DNA from: Nannocystis sp. RBIL2
GTDB lineage: Bacteria; Myxococcota_A; Polyangia; Nannocystales; Nannocystaceae
DNA length: 64,000 nucleotides
Reading direction: 5' to 3'
Assembly (NCBI RefSeq): GCF_026626745.1
Contig: NZ_JAPNJW010000002.1
Span: 2,504,151-2,568,150, forward strand
A program made the translations under genes and the position numbers. The notes under the pieces were generated by a model. It saw only the letters and a list, made by a program, of their open reading frames with translations. It searched no databases and was not told the DNA's origin. Shown piece after piece: positions 27,802 to 35,568 of the stretch (position 1 is its first letter; each line of letters opens with the position of its first letter).

Positions 27802-29364
27802 TTATCCGGCGTAGGCCTCGTCCTGCTCGATCTTGCTGAGCACCCAGTCGAACTCTCCGCGGGTCAGGTGAGCGCCGCAGTACTCGCAGGCGCCGGCCCT
27901 GTTCACGCGGTCGAGCGGGCCGCCGCAGTTCGGGCAGTTCACGTCGCTGGCGGGCGCGCCGCGGACCTTGGACCCGCGGATCAGCGTCCAGTACTCGCTG
28001 TACGTGCGCGGGTACTTGGTGCTGCCCGACACGTGCTCGCCGTTCATGCGCGCCGTGTAGTCGAGGCCGCGGGCCCACACGCGCACGGTCAGCGCGTCGT
28101 ACCAGCGGTCGCGCTCGAGCTTGACGATCACCATGCGCAGCACCTGCGTGCTCGCTAGCACGTTGCGCAGCCCCTGGGCGCGGTAGGCGTCGATCCAGTA
28201 CTGCAGGTAGTTGAACAGCGAGTCGGACACATAGGGGCGCACGCGCCGGAGGTCGAGCGCGGTCCAGCCGGCGTTCATCTCGGCGTGGATCGTGCGCACG
28301 CGCTGGTCGATGCGGTCGGGCGCGGTCGTCGGGTCCTCGGCGATCAGCGCCGCGTGGGCCTGCTGGATGCCCGGCATGAACAGAGTGCGGTCGTCGGTGC
28401 CGACCTCCTCTGCGTGGTGCGTCAGCGGCGGCGGGCGCGACTCGAGGCGGAGCACGCGCACGAAGTGGACGGTCCAGTCGAACCGCCCGCCCTCGACCTG
28501 CTGGCCGCAGTAGCGGCACGCGCCGCTGTCGCTGCGCTCGAACGGGGCCCCGCAGTTGGGGCAGCCGAGCGCGGTCACCGTCTCGGGCGTGCGGCTCTTG
28601 GCATCGGCGCGCCGCTGCAGCCGCCACGCCTCGCGCACGTAGAAGCCGCGCTCGCCGCCCGGCAACGCCGCGCTGTAGTTGGCCTCGAACGCGACCTCGA
28701 CGTCGATCATGCCGTCGGGCCCCGCCGGCAGCTGGACCCGCTCGACCTGCATCGACCCGATCACCACCCCGCGGATCGGCGCGCCGGCCGGCTCGCGCTT
28801 CATCAACACCTCGCGCGTCCCGGGCTCGACGTACGGCGCCAGCGCCTCCATCGCCCTGGCGTCGCCGCGGGCCCCCTGGGCGCGGGCGTACAGCGCGTAG
28901 ACGAAGTCGCTGAACAGCACCGCCGAGAAGTCGGGGTCCAGCCGGCGGATCGATCCGAGGTCGCCGTGGCGGGCCGCGTGCGCCGTCGTCGTCGGCGCGC
29001 TGTCCCACGTCTCCTCGGCCTGGCGCTGGTGGTCGTGGCGGTAGTGGTACCAGACCACCACGCCGACGATGATCAGCAGCGGCACCCCGATCTGCGGCAC
29101 CTCGAACAGCAGGCGCACCAGCAAGTAGAGGATCGCCCCGCCGTCGCCGCCTCCGCCGCCCCCGCCGCTGAAGCTGCTGCCGCCGCCGCCGCGGCTGCCG
29201 CCGCCCGAGTAGCCGTGGCCGCCGCCCGGCCGCGCCGCCGCCTCGGCCGCCAGCGCCAGCAGCACCGCCGCCGCCGCGATCGCCAGCCCCTTCGACCATG
29301 TCCTCCGGGACATGCCCTTCGCACCATGCTCCTGAGAGCATGCTCGTTCAGACATGTCCTTCAT
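27802..29364 (-). CDS. Tim44-like domain protein with zinc ribbons
   Basis: A membrane-anchored protein of about 520 residues. The start is probably ATG 29364, which forms an ATGA overlap with the TPM gene stop. Its first 18 or so residues are encoded by a CATG repeat array (MKDMSERACSQEHGAKG), then comes the hydrophobic segment LAIAAAAVLLALAAEAAA, a Gly/Ser-rich stretch and a second helix (VPLLIIVGVVVWYHY). Two Tim44-like domains are each followed by a CxxC pair zinc ribbon (CPNCGAPFERSDSGACRYCG; CPNCGGPLDRVNRAGACEYCG). MSRRTWSKG (start near 29313) is an alternative start. Bacterial Tim44-like proteins sit in membrane operons; the exact role is unknown. Confidence 0.85.
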   Translation of the reverse strand: MKDMSERACSQEHGAKGMSRRTWSKGLAIAAAAVLLALAAEAAARPGGGHGYSGGGSRGGGGSSFSGGGGGGGDGGAILYLLVRLLFEVPQIGVPLLIIVGVVVWYHYRHDHQRQAEETWDSAPTTTAHAARHGDLGSIRRLDPDFSAVLFSDFVYALYARAQGARGDARAMEALAPYVEPGTREVLMKREPAGAPIRGVVIGSMQVERVQLPAGPDGMIDVEVAFEANYSAALPGGERGFYVREAWRLQRRADAKSRTPETVTALGCPNCGAPFERSDSGACRYCGQQVEGGRFDWTVHFVRVLRLESRPPPLTHHAEEVGTDDRTLFMPGIQQAHAALIAEDPTTAPDRIDQRVRTIHAEMNAGWTALDLRRVRPYVSDSLFNYLQYWIDAYRAQGLRNVLASTQVLRMVIVKLERDRWYDALTVRVWARGLDYTARMNGEHVSGSTKYPRTYSEYWTLIRGSKVRGAPASDVNCPNCGGPLDRVNRAGACEYCGAHLTRGEFDWVLSKIEQDEAYAG

Positions 29365-29366
29365 GC
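29297..29366. repeat. Five-unit CATGTCC array at operon gene junction
   Basis: CATG at 29297, 29311, 29325, 29339 and 29353, each 14 bases apart, plus CATG at 29362 out of step. It lies directly after the TPM gene stop on the minus strand and codes for the N-terminus of the Tim44-like protein, supplying candidate ATG start codons. Confidence 0.88.
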
Positions 29367-29981
29367 CAGCACCTCGTCGGGCAGCTCGTTGACGTCGTCC
29401 TCGCCGCGCGGCAGCGCGTCGGCGCACAGCGTCCCGAGGGCTTGCAGGTGCGGCGCCAGCTCGGTCGCGCGGGCGCCCGCCGCGACGGCGGCCTGCAGAC
29501 CTGCGACGGCCTGCTCCCAGGGCGCGCGCGGGACCTCGCGGCGGACCCCGACGTCGGCCAGGACCACCGCGGCCCGCTCGGTCAGCGACAGGTACAGGAA
29601 CACACCGGTGCGCGCGCGCGTCTCCATGACCCCGTGGTCGAGGAAGCCGGCCTTGGCCGCGCGCAGCACCGCCTCGTCGCGCCAGGCCCGCGGCGTCAGC
29701 CCGCGCGCGAGCGCGTGGCTGTGGCGGACCAGCCAGCCCGCCGCCAGCCCGACCAGCAGCGGGTCGACGAGGAACCAGTGCAGCCCGAACTCCGGCTCCC
29801 CATACAGCAGGAACGCCAGAGTCAGCGCCGCCGCCAGCCCGCCGACCAGCGCCGGCACGTGGGCGTAGCGGTCGGACGCAGGCCGCACCGCGATCACCAG
29901 CTCGGCGGCGGTGCCCGCCTCGAACGCCTCGATCGCCCGGCGCAGCGCGCCCTTCCCGTCGTCGGCGAAGAACCCGGCCAT
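29361..29981 (-). CDS. TPM-domain-like membrane protein
   Basis: A protein of 206 residues. The N-terminal part (RRAIEAFEAGTAAELVIAVR) has the start of a TPM/MOLO-1 fold, followed by two transmembrane helices (HVPALVGGLAAALTLAFLLY and LVDPLLVGLAAGWLV), then the second TPM half (GVFLYLSLTERAAVVLADVGVRREV). AGGAGG lies 6 nt before ATG 29981. TPM domains are found in small phosphatase-like or photosystem-repair proteins, and bacterial ones pair with LemA and membrane partners. It sits between a PQQ-like lipoprotein and a Tim44-like protein with almost no gaps, so the four genes are one operon. Confidence 0.8.
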   Translation of the reverse strand: MAGFFADDGKGALRRAIEAFEAGTAAELVIAVRPASDRYAHVPALVGGLAAALTLAFLLYGEPEFGLHWFLVDPLLVGLAAGWLVRHSHALARGLTPRAWRDEAVLRAAKAGFLDHGVMETRARTGVFLYLSLTERAAVVLADVGVRREVPRAPWEQAVAGLQAAVAAGARATELAPHLQALGTLCADALPRGEDDVNELPDEVLA

Positions 29982-29983
29982 CG

Positions 29984-31165
29984 TCAGCCTCCTCCGTGGC
30001 GCAGCTCGAACACGTAATCGGTGTCGTAGCAGCGGACCAGCAATTGATCTGTCCGCAGGAACAGGTAGTCCGGCCCGCTCTTCACGCGCGTCTTGCTCAC
30101 TGTCTTGCCGGTCACGGCGTCGAGCACGTACAGGTGCCCGGGCTCGGCACCCGCACCGTAGCCGCTGAAGACGTGGCCGCGGTGGACCACGAAGTCGGCC
30201 GCGTTGGCCACCAGCGGGGCGCTGCGCCACAGCAGCGCGCCGCTGCCGAGGTCGAGCGCGGTGATGAACGCGTTGCCGCCTTTGGCCTCGGCGTGGTGGG
30301 CGTGGCCGACCAGCAGCACCGAGCCGGCCAGCGCGGCCCAGGTCGCGCGCTGGGCCGTGAACGCCCGCTCGCCGGCCGGCGTCCCGGGCGGGTGGGCGTA
30401 GGCCTCGAAGTCGAACAGCGCCACGATCTCCGCGTCGTCCTCGCGCTGGACCGCGACGAACCGGCCGCCCGAGTAATCTGTCCCATAGAACAGGATGTTG
30501 AAGCCGTCCTGGCGGATCGCCTGGACCAGCAGGTACTTGCCGAACGTCGGCGGGATCGACGGCGGCAGCGTCCCCGGCTCGCCGCGCATCGGGTTCGGCA
30601 CCTCGTACTCGGGCAGCGCCAGGCCGTTGCGGGTCAGCCACTCGCTGTCGTCGCCGATCCCGTTGGGGCGCTCCGACACCAGCGTCAGCATCGGCTGCGG
30701 CCCCGACTCGATCGGCGCCGGTTGTTTCAGCGTGTACGCCCACGGCGGGGCCGGCAGCACGGTCGCCGCGCGGCCTGCGAATTGCTCGCCCGCTCGCGAC
30801 TGCGCGGCCAGCAGCGCCTCGGTCGCCGCGTCGTACAGCGCCTGCGTCGCCAGGTTGCCCGGCGCCTCGTCGAGCACCTCGGCGAAGGCCTGGCGCGCCA
30901 GGTCGTGGCGACCGCCGTCCATCGCCGCGACCCCCTGCGCGCGCCGCAGCGCCAGCGCCGGGGGCAGGGCCTCGTCGCCGGTCGTCACCACCTGTCCCGA
31001 AAGACCGGTCGCCGCACCGCCCCGAGCACCGCCGCCAGGGCCCGCCGGATGGGCCGCCGTCGCCCCGGCCGGCGCCTGCGACGAATCGCCGCGGCGACAG
31101 GCCGCGAGGACGATCACGAGCGCGGAGGCGCTCCAGAGGCGAGCCGGGCGTCGCACTGGTCGCAC
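29984..31165 (-). CDS. Lipoprotein with PQQ-type repeat segment
   Basis: A 393-residue lipoprotein, first gene of the operon. The signal ends in LVIVLAAC. A helical part with TPR-like character (ALALRRAQGVAAMDGGRHDLARQAF) follows, and the C-terminal part has PQQ/beta-propeller strands with turns such as ITALDLGSGALLWRSAPLV and LYVLDAVTGKTVSKTRV, as in BamB-like or quinoprotein repeats. There are too few blades for a full propeller. A scaffold role near the membrane is inferred. A CCTGTCCCGAAAGA repeat unit is translated near residue 55. Confidence 0.75.
   Translation of the reverse strand: MRPVRRPARLWSASALVIVLAACRRGDSSQAPAGATAAHPAGPGGGARGGAATGLSGQVVTTGDEALPPALALRRAQGVAAMDGGRHDLARQAFAEVLDEAPGNLATQALYDAATEALLAAQSRAGEQFAGRAATVLPAPPWAYTLKQPAPIESGPQPMLTLVSERPNGIGDDSEWLTRNGLALPEYEVPNPMRGEPGTLPPSIPPTFGKYLLVQAIRQDGFNILFYGTDYSGGRFVAVQREDDAEIVALFDFEAYAHPPGTPAGERAFTAQRATWAALAGSVLLVGHAHHAEAKGGNAFITALDLGSGALLWRSAPLVANAADFVVHRGHVFSGYGAGAEPGHLYVLDAVTGKTVSKTRVKSGPDYLFLRTDQLLVRCYDTDYVFELRHGGG
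30991..31008. repeat. CATGTCC-type repeat pair inside lipoprotein gene
   Basis: CCTGTCCCGAAAGA at 30991 followed 14 bases later by CCGG. It is translated in the low-complexity stretch after the lipobox of the PQQ-like lipoprotein. Confidence 0.5.
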
Positions 31166-31218
31166 TGTAGCGCAACCTCCCGCGTGACAGTCCCGCCGCG
31201 ACCACCTATCGTCCCCGC

Positions 31219-31791
31219 GTGACCTCTCGTCGGCTCTTTTTCGCGTGCGCGCTGGCGGCCGGGTGCGGCGACGCCGGCAGCCCCAGCAGTGGCGGCACCG
31301 ACAGCACCGGTTCGGTCGCCGAGATCGACGGCACCATGGTCGACCTCGTCAAGCCACAGGCGTGGGTGCAGCTCGGGGCCGATGCCGACCCGCTGCGCGA
31401 CCACCGACCGGCCAGCGTCGAGTGCCCGCTCGGCGTCGGCTGGCTGGTCGAGGTCACCGGCTTCGAGGTCAACACGGGTGGTTGCAACTACGGCGCGTTC
31501 ACGCAGCCGTCGCTCCGCGAGATCGTGCCCGGCGCGCAGATCTCGCTCAACCTCTATCACTTCGACCTCGTCGCCGCCGAGCCCGCGACCGCGCACGCCG
31601 TGATCATGGCGGGCGACCACGTGCTGCTCGAGCGCGAGGTCGAAATTCCGGGCAAGGCCATGGTCCACGACGTCGACCTCGTCGCCGACTTCGCGCTCGC
31701 GGCCGGTGAGCCGGTGGTGTTCCACCTGCACAACCACGGGCAGAACACGTGGACCCTCGCCAGCATCCAGGTCGAGGTCGAGGACCCCTGA
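31219..31791 (+). CDS. Secreted lipoprotein, unknown
   Basis: A 190-residue predicted lipoprotein. GTG 31219 gives a short signal with lipobox CALAAGC (Cys 16), a Gly/Ser/Thr linker of about 25 residues and then a beta-rich domain with two conserved-looking cysteines (VECPLGVGW, TGGCNYGAF) and several His (HFDLVAAEP, FHLHNHGQNTW). The end resembles a small cupredoxin- or lectin-like sandwich but I cannot assign a family. It precedes the cytochrome/copper-monooxygenase gene on the same strand with a 140-base gap. Confidence 0.7.
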   Translation: MTSRRLFFACALAAGCGDAGSPSSGGTDSTGSVAEIDGTMVDLVKPQAWVQLGADADPLRDHRPASVECPLGVGWLVEVTGFEVNTGGCNYGAFTQPSLREIVPGAQISLNLYHFDLVAAEPATAHAVIMAGDHVLLEREVEIPGKAMVHDVDLVADFALAAGEPVVFHLHNHGQNTWTLASIQVEVEDP

Positions 31792-31934
31792 AACGGCCTG
31801 GGTGAGGCGCAGGGCGGCCCCGCAGCGAACGGTCCGCGCATAGCGGTCCCGTGACCTTTCGTTCCGTGACAATTCGTCGCCGCTGAAGTACCCCTCGATC
31901 TCGCGGGCCCAGGCCCGTGAGAGGTCGACGACCG

Positions 31935-33413
31935 ATGCATTCTCCGAAGATGTGCGGACCCGCGGCGGTCCTGTTGGCGTGCGTGACGACGATCGGCTGC
32001 AGCGATCCGGGCCCGGGCCTCGCCAGCGCCAGCGAGACCGCGGACGCCAGCACCGATACCACCACGGCCGGCACCGCCGGCACCGCCGGCACCGACGCGC
32101 CGACCACCACCGACGCGGCCGAGGCCGAGCCGGTCACGTGGCATCAGGACATCGCCCCGATCTTTGTGCAGAAGTGCAGCGGCTGCCACAGCGACGCCGG
32201 CATCGCCCCGTTCTCCCTGGCCAGCTACGAGACCGCCCAGCCGTTCGCCACCGCGGCCCTCGACGCGGTCGAGCGCGGCACCATGCCACCGTTTTTGGCC
32301 GACGAGACCGACGACTGTCAGCCGCGGTTCGGCTGGCAGGACGACCCGCGGCTCAGCGACGACGAGCTCGAGCTGCTGCGCGCGTGGGTCGATCAAGGCG
32401 CCCCGGAGGGCGATCCGGCCACCGCCGCGCCGCTGCCCGAGCCGCCCGAGGTCGAGCTGACCGACGCCGACGTGCGCGTCCAGATCCCCACCCCCGTGTC
32501 GATCGACGGCGACAAGGACCTGTTCCTCTGCTTCAGCGTCGACCCCGGCTTCGAGGACGACACCTGGATCGACGCCGTCCAGATCAGCGCCGGCAACCCG
32601 CAGGTCGTGCACCACGTGCTCGCCTACGTCGACGAGAGCGGCGCCTCGGCCGACAAGGTCAACGAGGACGGCTACTACCCCTGCTTCGGCGGCCCCGGCA
32701 TCAACACCGCCAACCTGATCGCCGCCTGGGCCCCGGGCATGACCCCGTTCGAGATGCCGCCGAAGGTCGCCTCGCGGGTCGTCGCCGGCTCGCGCATCGT
32801 CATGCAGGTCCACTACCACCCGACGGGCAAGCCCGAGCTCGACAGCGCTACCTCGCTCGACCTGCGGATCCACGACACCGTCCCCGAGTACGTCGGCATG
32901 CTGGCGCTGATCGGCAACAGCGAGGGCCCGCAGCTGTTGCCGAGCGAGCACGACGACAACGGCTACCCCGAGTTCCGAATCCCCGCCGGCGTGGAGAACC
33001 ACGTCGAGCAGATGCTGTTCAAGCTCAACGACGTCCCGCCGCTGCGCGTGTTCGCCGTCGGCACGCACATGCACTACGTCGGCACCGACATGCTGATCGG
33101 CCTGCAGCGCCCCAGCCCCGACGACGGCGAGCCGGCCAGCGAGTGCCTGCTGCAGACCCCCGGCTGGGACTTCAACTGGCAGCGCACCTACAGCTACGAC
33201 GCCCCGCTCGACGCCGTCCCGCGGTTCGACGCCGGCGACGCGCTGTACCTGCGCTGCACCTACAACAACAGCATGTCGAACCCGTTCGTCGTCCAGGCGC
33301 TGGCCGAGCAGGGCCTGGGCGCCCCGAAGGACGTCCGGCTCGGCGAGGAGACCCTCGACGAGATGTGCCTCGCGGTGGTCGGCATCGCCATCGCCCTCAA
33401 GGACGCGATCTGA
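31935..33413 (+). CDS. Cytochrome c plus copper type II monooxygenase-like lipoprotein
   Basis: A lipoprotein of about 492 residues that joins a single haem-binding domain with a PHM-like copper enzyme fold. After the lipobox (VTTIGC) and a Thr/Ala linker, WHQDIAPIFVQKCSGCH gives one CxxCH haem site near 81-85. From about 190 the copper type II ascorbate-dependent monooxygenase-like domain has paired His in QVVHHVLAY, VMQVHYHPTG and FAVGTHMHYVG, and a late LRCTYNN. Such proteins are common in myxobacteria; a secreted oxidoreductase with electron entry through the haem is inferred. ATG 31935 with GAGAGGT upstream is preferred over GTG 31917. Confidence 0.88.
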   Translation: MHSPKMCGPAAVLLACVTTIGCSDPGPGLASASETADASTDTTTAGTAGTAGTDAPTTTDAAEAEPVTWHQDIAPIFVQKCSGCHSDAGIAPFSLASYETAQPFATAALDAVERGTMPPFLADETDDCQPRFGWQDDPRLSDDELELLRAWVDQGAPEGDPATAAPLPEPPEVELTDADVRVQIPTPVSIDGDKDLFLCFSVDPGFEDDTWIDAVQISAGNPQVVHHVLAYVDESGASADKVNEDGYYPCFGGPGINTANLIAAWAPGMTPFEMPPKVASRVVAGSRIVMQVHYHPTGKPELDSATSLDLRIHDTVPEYVGMLALIGNSEGPQLLPSEHDDNGYPEFRIPAGVENHVEQMLFKLNDVPPLRVFAVGTHMHYVGTDMLIGLQRPSPDDGEPASECLLQTPGWDFNWQRTYSYDAPLDAVPRFDAGDALYLRCTYNNSMSNPFVVQALAEQGLGAPKDVRLGEETLDEMCLAVVGIAIALKDAI

Positions 33414-33431
33414 GCCGCCGGTCCCCGAGGA

Positions 33432-33517
33432 CAGGTTTTCTTTAACACCTGCTCTCGGGGACATGCTCCTTCGGACAGACTTTTTCGGACATGTCCCTTC
33501 GGGCCTGTCCTTAGGGT
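33432..33517. repeat. CATGTCC array in convergent gap
   Basis: Units start at 33432 (CAGG), 33446 (CACC), then 33462 (CATG), 33476 (CAGA), 33490 (CATG) and 33504 (CCTG). All steps are 14 bases except one of 16. Some units have AT-rich centres (TTTTCTTTAA). It fills the gap between convergent genes ending at 33413 and 33526. Confidence 0.85.
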
Positions 33518-33525
33518 CTACAGTT

Positions 33526-34077
33526 CTAGTCGAGCGCGCCGAGCTCCGGCGCGACGCTGCGGGCCGAATCGATCGCCCCGGGCTTGACCTTGCCGGGCTT
33601 CGGCGACTCGGGCTCGGGCGTGTCGCTCTCACGCCACACGCAGCCGAACACCCGCGTGGTCGCCCGCGCCGCCTCGGCCGCGGCCGCGCACTCGTCGTCG
33701 AGCGCCGACGTCAGCTTGGGATCGGCCTTGGCCGCCAGCCAGAGCGCCAGCTGGGCCTGCAGCGCCCGCGTGTGTGCGTCGCGGTCGTGGCTCGGCACCT
33801 TGTCGGCGATGCAGGCCCGGTAGCGCTCGGCGTAGGCGTCGCAGGCGGCGACGTCGATCTTGCCGTCGGCGGCGGCGACCGGCGGCGCGGCTTCGGGCGC
33901 GGGGGGTGGAGTCTCGGGCACCGCGGCGAGGGTCGGCGGCACCACTTCGGGCGCGGGCGCGGGCGGCGGAGCGGGCTTCGTCTCCGGCTGCGGCGCGGGC
34001 TCCGGCGCGGCGCAGGCGAAGAACCACGGCAACAACCACATTCCGCCGATCAAGGTGCAGGGGCGCGAGAGCGACAT
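33526..34077 (-). CDS. Lipoprotein, Pro-rich with helical domain
   Basis: A 183-residue protein of unknown function. GGAGG lies 4-5 nt before ATG 34077. The N-terminus is a signal with a lipobox-like LPWFFAC, followed by about 45 residues rich in Pro, Ala and Glu and a helical domain with paired cysteines (ACDAYAERYRACIADKV and DDECAAAAEAA ... VFGCVW). The cysteine spacing suggests a disulfide-stapled helical hairpin, a frequent form in myxobacterial lipoproteins. It is divergent from the two DACGNS proteins. Confidence 0.75.
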   Translation of the reverse strand: MSLSRPCTLIGGMWLLPWFFACAAPEPAPQPETKPAPPPAPAPEVVPPTLAAVPETPPPAPEAAPPVAAADGKIDVAACDAYAERYRACIADKVPSHDRDAHTRALQAQLALWLAAKADPKLTSALDDECAAAAEAARATTRVFGCVWRESDTPEPESPKPGKVKPGAIDSARSVAPELGALD

Positions 34078-34228
34078 CGATCCTCCAGGTCGATCCGAGC
34101 AACGCCCGGGCGACGGCCTTGAGTTTCACGCGGATCGCAGGAAGATGAGAAGGAAGATCGCCGCTCGCCCGCGCGTAGCCAGATCGGCCCCCGTCACCCG
34201 CGCGTAGCCACGCGCACCTCGGCTTCGC

Positions 34229-34882
34229 ATGCCCCGCCTCGTCCTCGTCCTCGCCCTCGCTTGCTCGACCTTGACCGTCCCCGCAGTCGCGGACGCGTGT
34301 GGCAACAGCGTGATGGCCAGCCTCTACCGCCGGGTCCACAAGGCCGAGGCGGCCCTCGACGCCGGCAAGTACCAGCGAGCCGCTCGCCTCGCCCGCGCCG
34401 AGCTGGCCAGGCAGGAAGGCGCGCGGCACGGCGACAAGGCGCTGGAGCGCCGGGCCCGGCGGGTCCTCGCCCTCGCCGTCGTGCGCAGCGGCGGCGATGT
34501 CCGCGTCGAAGAGCGCGGCCGCGGCGACCTGCTGGACGAGCAGCCCGCGATCTCGTGGGCCATCACCGCGTTGAGGCAGGTCCGCGACGACGCCATCGCC
34601 GCCCACCCCGACTGCGCCCTCGAGCCCGCCCGCTGCTCTGCCGACCTCGTGCCCTCGTCCGCCGGCGAGCTCGCCGAGGCGCTCGCGCGCAGCCCCGACC
34701 TCCGCGGCGAGGCCCTGGCCACCCTCGGCCGCCTCGCCGAGGCCGACCTCATGCCCGGCCCCGACGCCTGGGCCGCCCTCGCCCGCCTGCGCGGCGAGCA
34801 GGGCGACGCCGCCGGCCGCGAGGCCGCCATCCTCCGTTGCCGTCAGATGGCGGGCCACGGCCCCCGCTGCGGCGCCCTGTGA
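34229..34882 (+). CDS. Exported protein with DACGNSV motif, copy 1
   Basis: A 217-residue exported protein. Signal peptide VLVLALACSTLTVPAVADA, then DACGNSVMASLYRRV. The mature part is helical with TPR-like pairs (AEAALDAGKYQRAARLARAE, ALERRARRVLALAVVRSGGDV, ISWAITAL, DLMPGPDAWAALARLRGEQGD). The next gene encodes a clear paralogue with the same DACGNSV start, RRAQRILALAVARSGGDI, AIAWAVLTL and DLMPTAEGWALLAELSKERGD, so these are a tandem duplicate pair. Function unknown; perhaps a periplasmic scaffold. Confidence 0.8.
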   Translation: MPRLVLVLALACSTLTVPAVADACGNSVMASLYRRVHKAEAALDAGKYQRAARLARAELARQEGARHGDKALERRARRVLALAVVRSGGDVRVEERGRGDLLDEQPAISWAITALRQVRDDAIAAHPDCALEPARCSADLVPSSAGELAEALARSPDLRGEALATLGRLAEADLMPGPDAWAALARLRGEQGDAAGREAAILRCRQMAGHGPRCGAL

Positions 34883-34897
34883 AGCTTCCCCTTGGTT

Positions 34898-34935
34898 CCT
34901 GTCCTTTTCACCATGTCCTCGAGGTCCGCCATGTC
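34898..34935. repeat. CATGTCC repeat run between tandem paralogues
   Basis: CCTG at 34898 and CATG at 34912 are 14 bases apart; a further CATG at 34930 is 18 away. The last CATG provides the probable ATG start (34931) of the second paralogue. Confidence 0.7.
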
Positions 34936-35560
34936 CCGACTCGCCCTCGCCCTGTCCCTGGCCGTCACCGCCGCAATCGTCGGCCCTCCGAACCGCGCCG
35001 ACGCCTGCGGCAACAGCGTGCGCCGGCTCGTCGACAGCGGTCAGGAGTACGTCCAGAAGGCCGACCTCCTGCTCGCCAAGGGCCAGCACCGCAAGGCGGT
35101 GAGCACGATCCGCGAGGCCTTCGGCGACAAGGCGCTCGCCGCCGACATGAAGGGTCCCGGCGCGCACCTCCACCGTCGGGCCCAGCGGATCCTCGCCCTC
35201 GCGGTCGCGCGCAGCGGCGGCGACATTGCGATCGGCATGGGCCTCGGCGGCGCCTCGAAGAGCCGCAAGGACGCCGCGATCGCCTGGGCCGTGCTCACGC
35301 TGCGGCTGCAGGCCGACGCCCCCGCGCAGACCGCCGATCTCGCCGAGGCCCTCGCTCGCCAGGCCAGCGGCCGCGCCGAGGCCCACGACCTGCTCAAGGG
35401 CCTCGCCGACGGCGACCTCATGCCGACCGCCGAGGGCTGGGCCCTCCTCGCCGAGCTCAGCAAGGAGCGCGGCGACGTCGAGACCAGCAAGCGGGCCGTC
35501 GAGCGCTGCATGAAGACGTACGCCCGCCACGTGAAGTGCGACGTCACCGAGCAGACGTGA
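34931..35560 (+). CDS. Exported protein with DACGNSV motif, copy 2
   Basis: A 209-residue paralogue of the preceding protein. ATG 34931 follows GAGGT by 5 nt and starts the signal peptide LALALSLAVTAAIVG; in-frame ATG 34913 and TTG 34892 lie upstream in repeat sequence. After DACGNSVRRLV the helical repeats match copy 1 (LALAVARSGGDI, LADGDLMPTAEGWALLAEL). Its stop TGA overlaps a GTG of the following cytochrome frame, so the cytochrome may be translationally coupled. The two copies differ mostly in linker regions. Confidence 0.8.
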   Translation: MSRLALALSLAVTAAIVGPPNRADACGNSVRRLVDSGQEYVQKADLLLAKGQHRKAVSTIREAFGDKALAADMKGPGAHLHRRAQRILALAVARSGGDIAIGMGLGGASKSRKDAAIAWAVLTLRLQADAPAQTADLAEALARQASGRAEAHDLLKGLADGDLMPTAEGWALLAELSKERGDVETSKRAVERCMKTYARHVKCDVTEQT

Positions 35561-35568
35561 CGCGCCCC

